This document shows, one piece after another, positions 56,082 through 64,000 of a stretch of DNA of 64,000 nt (its first letter is position 1; each line of letters opens with the position of its first letter). A model generated the notes under the pieces. It saw only the letters and a list, made by a program, of their open reading frames with translations, was not told the DNA's origin and ran no database searches. Both the position numbers and the translations under genes were made by a program. Source of the DNA: Chlorella sorokiniana (taxonomy: Eukaryota > Chlorophyta > Trebouxiophyceae > Chlorellales > Chlorellaceae); contig CP084614.1 of assembly GCA_025917655.1 (NCBI GenBank), positions 1,116,001 through 1,180,000 on the forward strand, given 5' to 3'.

Positions 56082-58952
56082 TCACCAGCGCTGCTGCCGG
56101 CGCTGCTCAGCGCGCTGCGCCAGCTGCGCCTTGCGTTCCTTGCGGGGTTCGGCGGGGCCCTCTGCGCCTCGCGGCACGTACTGTCCGTACTTCCTGAGCT
56201 TCTTGCGGAAGGAGCGCTTGCGGGAGAAGGCGCCCTCCACTGGCTGGCCTGCAGCACGCGGGTGGGTGGGCGGGTGGGTTAGGGTGGCCAGGAGGGGGGC
56301 AGAGCGGTGCTGGGCAGCCTGGGGACATTCTGGGGTTCCAGGGCAACCCCAACAATGGCCGCAGGAGGCTCCAGACTGACTGGGAGGTCCCTGTCATCCA
56401 TCCAGCTTTGGCACCATCAAAGAGCAGGCAGGGCTCAGGCGCCAGCAGCAGCTGGCCGCCAATCGGAGTGCCGCACTGCCGGATTGCACCCACGCGCCGG
56501 CGGCCAGGCAACCAGGGGCCGAGCGCACCCGCGGCTATCGCATCCCGGATGGCGTCCACCAGCGGCTCTGCCTCGGGTGTGTAGAGCGAGGTGACACGCC
56601 CGCCCCGCCCCGCCCGCCCCGTGCGCCCCACTCGGTGCAGGAAGTCGACGGCTGACTGCGCAAAGTCGGCCTGCGGGGGTTGGGGCGGCGGGGTGGGGTG
56701 TTGGGCTGGCCTGGAGGCGTGGGGGCGAAGCCGGGGACCCAGCTGACAGAGGCGAAAGGCGCCGTGCTGAGCCGAACGCTGCAAGCGGCCCGGCCTAGGG
56801 CTGGCCAGGGCAGCGGGCCAGCCTCCTCGCACCTGCACCACATGCGTCACCTCCGGCACATCCAGCCCCCTCGCCGCCGCGTCGGTGCACACCATCACCA
56901 GCCCTCGCTGGGATGACATGCGCGCCAGCGCAGCAGCTCGCTCCCCCGCCGGCACGCCCTTGTGGTACAGCAGCACGGGATGCCGCCGCTGCCGCTGCCG
57001 CTGTTGTCGCCGGCGGCTGCCGCTGGAAGCTGGGCGCCCTGCTGCAACGCCGCAGCGGTGGCCTCCGCGGAGGCGACGTCCCGCGCAAAGACGAGCATGC
57101 GGCCCTGGCCCCCCGCAGCTCCGTGTCCGCTGCCAGCACCTCCCGCAGGGCGGCGGCGCGCTGCTGGGGCCCCTCCACGCGGCGCCACTCGTGCGACACC
57201 GCGCGCTTGCTCTGGTGCAGCTGCCGCCCCGACAGCCAGGCCGCCTCCGGGAAGCGAGCCGCAATCTCGGCCCCCACCGACCGCTCGCCCTCAGCCGGCA
57301 TCGTGGCCGCCACAAACACGTACTGGCGCCGCCAGGCCGGGACGCGCACCCGGCCGCGGCGTCGCCGTCGCCGCCCTCCTCCCGCCCCTGCCCCTCCGCC
57401 TGCCGCGGCTGCTGCTGCGCGGGCGGCCGCGGCTTGAACCCCGCCTCCAGCAGGCCCTCGGCACCGCCCCGCAGCGCCGCCTGCTTCAGGTGCCGCGGCA
57501 GCTCCGCAAACTCGTCCTCGGTGAGGCTCACCTGGGGAAAGGGGGAGCATGAGCAGATGGAGCCAGGGGAAAAGACACACAGCCGCCAGCCTGCCCCTGC
57601 GGCCGGCCTGGGCCTCCAACACGCCCAGCAGGCATCCCCTGGGCTGCTCCCGCTGGTTTGGTAGGAACCAAAAGATCCTCCTCACACCTGGAGGCACACG
57701 CGGCGGGCGGCGGCGGCGCGGTCCCCGCCCGCAGTGCGTCCCACACGATGCGCATCTGTGCGCCGTAGCCCCCGACAGCAGCAGGTCGGCCTCGTCAAAC
57801 ACCACCCGCCGCGCCCACACAGGCAGGCCTGCAGCACACAGGCGGGGTGGAGGGGGGCTGAGCGCTGGGCGGCCAGCTGCTGCTGCAGGCGCGATGCACG
57901 CAGCGGTGCATCCCGGCACTGCGCTGCACGCAGCCACGGCCCTCTGCTGCTCCTGCTGGCGCAGCCGGCTGGATGCGCTCAGCACGCCAGGTTGCCAGCT
58001 GATTTCAACCGCAAGAAAGCGCGCAAGCGCGTGCGCATGCCCCCTCTTTGGTACCCCCCAAACAACACAAGCGCGGCGCCTCACCCGCCCGCGTCCACTC
58101 AGAACCGTAGGCTGGCCCTGCCCCATCCAGCAGCGACACCAGGCCGCCCGGCGTGCTCACCACAATATCGGGCAGGTGCTGCGGCGGCGGGCTCTGCGCG
58201 GACACAAACGCGGCGGCTGCCAGTGGCGCGCCGCTGGCAGGGTCGCGCAGCGCCGCCGCCCGCCCGTCACCTGTTCGCACAGCGCTGCGTTGGGGCACAG
58301 CACGAGTGCTGCGGTGGGGTGGCGCCGGGGGCCCCGCCGCTCCTCATAGGTCCCAGCGGCGAGGGCATCAGCCACGGCATCATCCACCCTGGCGGCAGCC
58401 TCAGCCTGCCTGCTGCGCCGTGCCAGGCTGACCAGCGGCGCAATGTAGGCGAGCGTCTTGCCGCTGCCCGTCTCCGCTGCCAGCACTGCGTCCTGGCCCG
58501 CCAGGATGGCTGGCACAGCAAGCTCCTGTGGCAGGTAGCCAGGCCACAAGCAGGGAAGTGGGCATGCACGGCAGGGACCCGCCTTCAACAGCCGTGAGGT
58601 CTCCCTTGCCCCCGTGCCACTGTCGCACCTGCGCATGGGCGGGCCGTGAGTACCCTGCACTTTCGAGTGCTCTGCAAACCTCCTCATCCAGTCCCAAGCC
58701 GCTAAAATCGACGCTTTTGGTGGCAAAGAAGTCCTCTGCTGCAGCGGGCACGGCAGAAAGTGCATGTGCGCTGCGTAGCCCGCTGCTTGCTGCAGTGGAG
58801 ACGGCAGATAACTGCGAGAACAGTTGCTTGTACGGTATCGATTGCATGCCATATGCCCGAGGCTCCCCAAGCAGCCGCTGCAGCGGGCGGCAGGGTGCGG
58901 CTGCCTGCCTGGGCAGTTTAGACAGTACACATGCGTCTACCAACGATAACAT
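56082..58952 (-). CDS. RH22: DEAD-box RNA helicase RH22-like, chloroplast
   Basis: Plant RH22 is a plastid helicase needed for assembly of the 50S ribosomal subunit. The N-terminus from 58952 (MLSLVDACVLSKLPRQAAAP) can serve as a transit peptide. Motifs: Q region DFSGLGLDEEVCRALESAGY; I, AETGSGKT; ALVLCPNAALCEQV; LPDIVVSTPGGLVSLLDG; II, VVFDEADLLLSG; III-like, YVFVAATMPAEG (AAT where SAT is usual, as in RH22); WLSGRQLHQ; GRMLVFARDVASAEATAAAL; LLYHKGVPAGERAAALARM; V, VCTDAAARGLDVPEVTHVVQ; VI, DFAQSAVDFLHRVGRTGRAG; then SLYTPEAEPLVDAIRDAIAA. The end (GQPVEGAFSRKRSFRKKLRK, YGQYVPRGAE...) also matches RH22. Between motifs II and III lies a region of low conservation with several frame breaks (57350-57780). 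Confidence 0.9.
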
Positions 58953-59659
58953 GATTACTATAAGCTGACAGATGGAAGCCGTGGTGCATGCACCTGCATT
59001 CCGCTAGTGGCGGCGCCGCCAGCGGATGCCAGCCTAGCAGGCGGTTTCCCTGGTGCAGAGGACAGCGTAGCAGAGGCTGGTAACGACAGAAAATATATGA
59101 TACAGACCTCACATATGCAGCCAGAGCCGCGGTAACTTTTGCGTTTGATTTCCCTATTCCTTCCGTTCCTGCCCGATGCCCAGGCATGATCAGTGTGCCA
59201 GCTGCAGCCAAAGATGCACTTTGCGATTTCGTTTACGAAGACTGCGGCAAGGGAGGCAGCATGTCAGTCAGGACCCTATGATCAAGTCCTGCACGGGCAG
59301 CGGGGTCTCAGCTACGGAACAATTCTTGCGTTGCCGTCAGCTGTCAGCCAAACCATCGCCTTGCGCCCCTGAATTGCCTTGAACCCACACAACATTTGTG
59401 TAATTGTGTACTTGATGCAAGAGGGTGCTCGGGCATGAGCGCCGCTTGGTCAACCTTTGGACGCCAACAAGCAGCATCCTGTCGTGCACGACTTGCTACT
59501 GCCATGCCTTTAAGCGCGTGCCGGAGCTGGGGCCCTTCCAACTTCCGCAGGCATCAGACGATGCCATATCATCTTCATACGCTTTCATTGGGCTAGCGGC
59601 ACGCAGCAACCCTGGAGGAGCACTCCCCGCCTCACCACCCCCTGGCGCCTATCAAGACC
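58953..59659. other. Divergent spacer, RH22 / zinc transporter
   Basis: About 700 bases between two start codons in opposite directions. It is clearly more AT-rich than the coding flanks. Only short frames are present and none resembles a known protein. It should hold both promoters. Confidence 0.45.
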
Positions 59660-62440
59660 ATGGTTGACGGCGCTGAGGGAGAGGATGAGAAAAGCTCGCC
59701 GTTGCTGCAGAACGAGCGCCCGTTGCAGCCCGAGGGGGACAGCCCTCGAGCGCTACCTGCGCAGGCATCGCCTGGGCTCACCCCTCGCTCATTGAGCTCT
59801 TTCAGCTACCGTATGCGTGAGTGTGGGAAATTGGGCGGCGCCAGCGGTGCAGGCCCCCGGAAGGCCACAACCGCCGCTTCCTCTGCTGGTCACTGCCTGC
59901 TGCAGCTGTTGTCCCAGCAACCGCCTGCCTGCCCCTGCAGCCACTTTCCCGCGCAATGTTAGCGTCTGCCAGCTGGCCGGTGGCGCGTCTGAGGAGGAGA
60001 GCAAGCAGCACAAACGGGTGCGGGATGGGGCCCCGACTGCAGCTGCCGCCTCCAGTAAGCTGGCGCAGGGCGTTTGCACAGGCAACCATAAGCACGCATT
60101 CCGGCCCTGCTGCAGATCCAGCGAAAGCTGATTGCGGCCCTGATTCTGGCATTCATCTTCATGCTGGTCGAGGTGGTGGGCGGCGTGATGGCCCACTCCT
60201 CGCCATCATCACCGACGCGGCGCACCTGCTGTCGGATGTGTCGGGCTTTGCCGTCGCCGTGCTGGCGGCCTTCTGGGCCAAGCGCAAGTCGCAGGAGCAC
60301 TTCAGCTATGGATACCACCGGGTGGAGGTGCGCAGCGCAGAGGAGTTCACTGCCGCTGGGCCTGCCGTTGCGGTTGGCAGCCAACACCTCGGCAACGGGG
60401 CTCCGCCCTGGCGCCGCAGCCATGACTGCTCTCAGGCACGCTGTTGCATCCTGCGCCGACCCTCCGTGTGACGCCTCGGCCTCACCCTGGCCACGCAGGT
60501 GCTGGGCGCGCTGGCGTCAGTGATGACGGTGTGGCTGGTCACCGGCATCCTGCTGTTTGAGGCGGTGCAGCGCATCATCACGCCAGAGGTGCGCCCTGGG
60601 CAGGCGTGGCTTTTCCCGCGGCGGATTGCTGCTGGGGCCCCGTGTCTGCAGGCCTGCTTACAGGAGCATGGCAGCAATGAGATGATTAGCAGCCTGCTGA
60701 ACCCCGCCGTCCCCCCCCTTCCCCTGTTGTGGCTGCAGCCAGTGGACGGCAAACGTGGGTGCTGGCTGGGGTTGGTGGCAGGCTGGGGCTGGGCTGGGCT
60801 GGGCTGCTGCTGCGATGTACAGGCTCTGCGCTGTCCCTCTGCCGTGGATTGATTCCTGGCCGGCGGCCTGTTGCCTCCCCCTCCCCCTTGCATGTACCGC
60901 AGTGATGTTCATCATCGCCGTCATTGGTGAGTGCGCCGCTGTTGCTGACAGAACCTCGTTGTCTGCATCGCTGCGGCTGGCATGCGCGGCGCAGCGGCGA
61001 GCGCCGCTGGACCCTGACGCGGAGTGCTCGCTGTTTGGGACCCTGCAGGCGTGGGTGTCAACATATTGATGATGGCCGTGCTGGGCCACAACCACGGGGG
61101 CAGCCCTGCAGCCACAGCCACGGCCACAGCCATGACCACAGCCACAGCCACGCCCCGGGCACGGTTGCGGCGGGCACAGCCACGCTCACGGCAAGTCTTG
61201 CAGCAAGCGCCAGCTGGCGCCAGCGCTGGAGGTGGCTGCGGAGATGAGCCGCAGCAACTCTCGGGCCGGCGGCTGCTGCAACGGCCACGGCCACGGCCAC
61301 ACGCACGCGCACAAGTGCTCGGAGGATGCTGACCTGGAGGCGGGCCACGCTGGGCATGCCCACGCCCACAGCCCGCACGGCAGCGAGCGCATCAAGAGCA
61401 GACACCACAACCACCACCACTGCAGCAGCGAGGAGCACGGGCACACGCACGTCCACGACCACAGCGATGACGGCTGCGCCGACCACCACCACCACTGCTC
61501 TTCGGACGAGGAGGAGGCGGAGCTGCTGGCCAGCGGACGCGCCCCCATCTTGGCGGGGGGCCTCGCTCCCACGAGGCCAACGGCCAGGAGCGGGGCCCTC
61601 CCAGGGCCATGCCCACAGCCACGACCACGGCAAGCCTCACGGCGGCGGCGGCGACCACTCGCAGGCCAACCTGAACATGCGGGGCGCCATCATCCACGTC
61701 ATCGGCGACTTTGTGCAGTCCATCGGCGTGGCCATCGCGGGGCGCTCATCTGGTGGCACCAGGTGGGCAGAGCGGGTGTGGGCAAGCCCGTCGTTGTGGG
61801 TGGCTGGTTGACGTGCTTGTGGGAGAGGGGGGCTGCAGCACCGCCGGGCAACAGCACGGGCTGCAGGCACGTACACTCACATCACCCATCCTTCACCGAC
61901 CACACATCTCCCTCTTCTCCCCACCCACCCATGCAGGACGATCCTCGCTGGTACATCGCCGACCCCATCTGCACCTTCCTGTTTGCAATCCTGGTGCTGT
62001 GGACCACGCGCGCCATCCTGCGCGACATCTCCGACGTGCTGATGGAGCGCGTGCCCCGCGGCTTCTGCATCAAGACGCTGCACGACGACCTGTCGCGGGT
62101 GGGGCCTGCAGGGGCAGCGCTCGCCGGTGGCAGCGGGGGAAGGGCTGCACGCTCCCCAGGCGGCGGCCCTGCCCTGCCGCGCCCGTGCACCGTCCCGACC
62201 CCAACCCTGCGCATGTCGTGCTTTACCGGGGCGTAGGTGCCAGGCGTGGAGTCTGTGGCCGACCTGCACGTGTGGTCCCTCACCCCCGGCATCCCGCTGC
62301 TCTGCGCGCACGTGGGCGTGGCCGACGGCGCCGACCCCACCGATGTGCTGCACGCCCTCACGGCCCACTGCCGCTCCCTGGGCATCGAACACTCCACCAT
62401 CCAGCTCATGTCCTGCGGTGCTGCTTGTGATGCCTGCTAG
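59660..62440 (+). CDS. Cation diffusion facilitator (ZnT/MTP-type) zinc transporter with long His-rich loop
   Basis: CDF proteins export Zn2+ from the cytosol in exchange for protons. The cytosolic N-terminus starts MVDGAEGEDEKSSPLLQNER. TM1 is LIAALILAFIFMLVEVVGG (60127-60183). TM2 holds the zinc-site HxxxD (LAIITDAAHLLSDVSGFAVA, about 60200-60260). FSYGYHRVE follows, then TM3 (VLGALASVMTVWLVTGILLF, 60500-60559), MFIIAVIGVGVNILMMAVLG (TM4), and a His-rich loop of about 200 residues (61085-61660; GHGHGHTHAHKC, HSPHGSERIKSRHHNHHHCS, HGHTHVHDHSDD, ADHHHHC). TM5 has the second HxxxD (AIIHVIGDFVQSIGVAIAGA), TM6 is YIADPICTFLFAILVLW, and the C-terminal domain contains VESVADLHVWSLTPG. Frames shift near 60196, 61120, 61590 and 61745, and phases around the second exon do not close. 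The subcellular membrane cannot be told. Confidence 0.9.
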
Positions 62441-62827
62441 CGCTGGCATGAGGCACACGGCACAGGAAGACGCGGGCGCGGCTGCACCCTCGTGAAAGCC
62501 TCCTCAGCAACCTCTTGACTCTTGACTACGAAAAGGAACAAATCGAGCTTAACATTGTGTTCCTGCTTCCAACGCATGATCTTCTAGTACTGACTCTGAC
62601 TGTATCGATCTGCTGCCCACCCGTCGCAAGCCTGTGCGTATGGGGTGGAGGCTGCGTGCCTGCCTAAGCGCAGCTGTAACCTATGGCCGCTGCCTGCGCT
62701 AAGCCAGTTGTTGAACTGAGGTGAAGAAGCGTGAGGTGTAGCTGGCTCCAGCAGCGGTGGTCATCCCATGCCCTGGCTGCTCCTGCTGGGCCGGGCAGGT
62801 GTGACCGCCCTGCTTGGCCCACTGTCG
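62441..62827. other. Convergent 3' ends of zinc transporter and thioredoxin genes
   Basis: About 390 bases between two stop codons, with a TGTAA for the transporter at 62675-62679. No gene is seen and no clear signal for the thioredoxin gene. Confidence 0.5.
62675..62679 (+). terminator. TGTAA polyadenylation signal for the zinc transporter
   Basis: TGTAA 235 bases after the stop codon of the CDF gene. Confidence 0.5.
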
Positions 62828-63663
62828 TCAGCGGCAGAAGTACTGGAGGCGGTTGCGCAGGTCCTGGGCCGCCACCACGCCCTCTATGCGGTCCACGGGC
62901 TGGCCTTCCTTGAACAGAATCAGCGTGGGCAGTGCTGCAGGAGTGGCAGGGGCAATGGGAAGCAAGGAGGCTGGGACAGCAAGGCAGGACTGGCAGTGGA
63001 CAGGCAGTGCAGCGAGTATTCCAAGAGCACATCCAGTGCACATCGCTGCCAGGTCAGGGGCCGCAGACCGGGCCCTGCGTCCCGCGCTGCTCCGCCTCGG
63101 CACCCACCCACCTCCGATGCGGAACTCGCTGGACACGGTGGGGTAGCGCTCCGTGTCCACCTTGACAAATCGGACCCGGCCGCGCAAGGAGGGGGCCACC
63201 TCGTCCAGGATGCCCCCATCATCTGGCAGGGCCTGCGGGAGTGCAGGCAGGGGGAAGCGGTTGATGCGGCAGGCAACTCAAGGTGCACAGGGTGGGCCAA
63301 CTTCGAGACCAATGGCCGTACATGTAGGCGATGCAGCCGCCAATGGAGCTGCGGGTGTTGCAGCTTGCAAACCCTGGCAGGGGAAGCACTCAGGTGCACG
63401 GGCGGTCAGGCTTGTGCCCACGACTTACCCGCACCACGTGGCGTAAAACTCGACAAGCACGGGCTCTTTGCTTTGATGAATCATGTCATGGAAGCTTCTG
63501 TACACCTTCTTCTGGGCAGCACGCACCGCTGCAGATGTCGCAGCTGCTGGACGGCGCGGCAAGCGGGGTGCCGCTGCTGCAGGGAGGGGAACGCGGCTGG
63601 GGGCCGCGACACCAAGGCTGTCCGTTTCTGTTGTAGGGTGTGACAGTATACAACGGATGCCAT
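62828..63663 (-). CDS. TRXY: Chloroplast thioredoxin y-like protein
   Basis: Thioredoxin y is a plastid disulfide reductase that mainly serves peroxiredoxin Q and methionine sulfoxide reductases. Exon 1 runs from 63663 to 63429. Its start (MASVVYCHTLQQKRTALVSR) looks like a transit peptide, and it ends FHDMIHQSKEPVLVEFYATW-CG. Exon 2 (63112-63232) opens PCQMM, which completes the WCGPC active site across the intron. It continues ILDEVAPSLRGRVRFVKVDT, ERYPTVSSEFRIG. Exon 3 (62828-62934) encodes ALPTLILFKEGQPVDRIEGV, with the conserved cis-Pro. KVDTE.YP and DRIEG favour the y type over m or x. One base is missing in the G run after PCQMM (63215-63219), and the frame also changes once in the transit region. 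An alternative acceptor would break WCGPC, so this path is preferred. Confidence 0.87.
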
Positions 63664-63932
63664 CGGCAGCGCGGCAATGGGGCTTGGGTGTGCGGTCGAT
63701 CTCGCTCCTGAGGACTGGGCGCGCAATTGAGGTTACGGCGGGTTGTTTGGATGTTTAAGATATGGTGTAGTATGCGATGCAAGGATAGGAAGCAATGAGT
63801 CACAGCCCCGAAACATCTGTTGTCATGGAATCGCGTGCACTACAGTTCAGTACGGCTGCAGCTGCAGCGCATTGTTTCTACCGTTTTCGGGGCTTCAAGG
63901 GGCGGAGGTACTCCTGATTGCGCTCAGAAACC
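63664..63932. promoter_or_regulatory. Divergent promoter region, thioredoxin y / next gene
   Basis: 269 bases between two opposed start codons, AT-richer than the flanks. No clear TATA box. Confidence 0.4.
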
Positions 63933-64000
63933 ATGGCTACCACAGCGGGGCCTGCTCTGCGGGCCAAGCTGTTTGGAGGAAGCAGCGCGAGCACAAACGC
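63933..64000 (+). CDS. Start of an unidentified gene, cut by the window end
   Basis: An ATG at 63933 in a favourable context (aaaccATGGCT) opens MATTAGPALRAKLFGGSSAS. The Ala/Ser/Thr-rich basic start could be a transit peptide or a plain cytosolic N-terminus. There is too little sequence to name it. Confidence 0.4.
   Translation, partial: MATTAGPALRAKLFGGSSASTN

Noticed and set aside
63231-63360. Alternative acceptor near 63352 giving a six-residue insertion between the thioredoxin cysteines
   Set aside because: The acceptor at 63233 restores WCGPCQMM exactly, so the longer form is not needed.
1-64000. Pseudogenes, because many frames are broken
   Set aside because: The breaks hit essential, otherwise well-conserved genes and often fall in homopolymers; splice sites and active-site residues are intact.

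Overview
This window is nuclear DNA of a green alga, most likely a Chlorella-like trebouxiophyte. It is very GC-rich. Almost every gene is cut into many short exons by small GT...(C)AG introns. The polyadenylation signal is TGTAA, as in green algae. The protein families are plant/algal: RH22, thioredoxin y, an HDA14-type deacetylase, an RWP-RK factor, a PPR protein and a GINT1-type GH43/GT64 fusion. I see no bacterial operons, transposons, CRISPR arrays, rRNA or convincing tRNA genes.

Layout: a 5'-truncated DPH2 gene (+, 1-1.2 kb) converges on an RWP-RK gene (-, 1.3-2.8 kb). Next come a GINT1-like glycosyltransferase (+, 3.3-6.7 kb), a signal-anchored FkbM methyltransferase (+, 7.0-9.4 kb) and pyroglutamyl-peptidase I (+, 9.6-11.1 kb). 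The 10-kb UGGT gene (-, 11.3-21.5 kb) is divergent from eIF2-beta (+, 21.9-23.6 kb), which is followed by an unusual RS/KH/J-domain protein (+, 24.1-26.7 kb). An organellar-type histone deacetylase (-, 27.0-29.1 kb) and a UVR/HEAT/TPR protein (-, 29.8-31.1 kb) precede DHX37 (+, 31.3-37.9 kb). Glucosidase II alpha (-, 38.3-43.9 kb) and a GT31 glycosyltransferase (-, 44.3-45.9 kb) follow. A PPR-SMR-cyclin fusion (+, 47.2-52.9 kb) comes next, with a long pyrimidine-rich 3' region. The window ends with an SRPBCC/START protein (+), the RH22 helicase (-), a His-rich CDF zinc transporter (+), thioredoxin y (-) and the first codons of another gene (+).

Functional themes: four genes serve the secretory-pathway glycan machinery (GINT1-like, UGGT, glucosidase II alpha, GT31). 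UGGT and glucosidase II are the two opposing enzymes of the ER calnexin/calreticulin cycle. A second group serves RNA and translation: DPH2 (eEF2 diphthamide), eIF2-beta, DHX37 (small-subunit rRNA processing), RH22 (chloroplast ribosome assembly), the PPR protein and the RS/KH/J protein. The most unusual products are the PPR-SMR-cyclin fusion and the RS-KH-J protein.

Caution: many conserved reading frames shift by one base, often in G or C runs. Because this affects clearly functional housekeeping genes, I read most of them as sequence or assembly errors rather than pseudogenes. Coordinates below are gene spans from start to stop codon. Exon borders come from splice motifs and protein-family continuity, not from transcripts.
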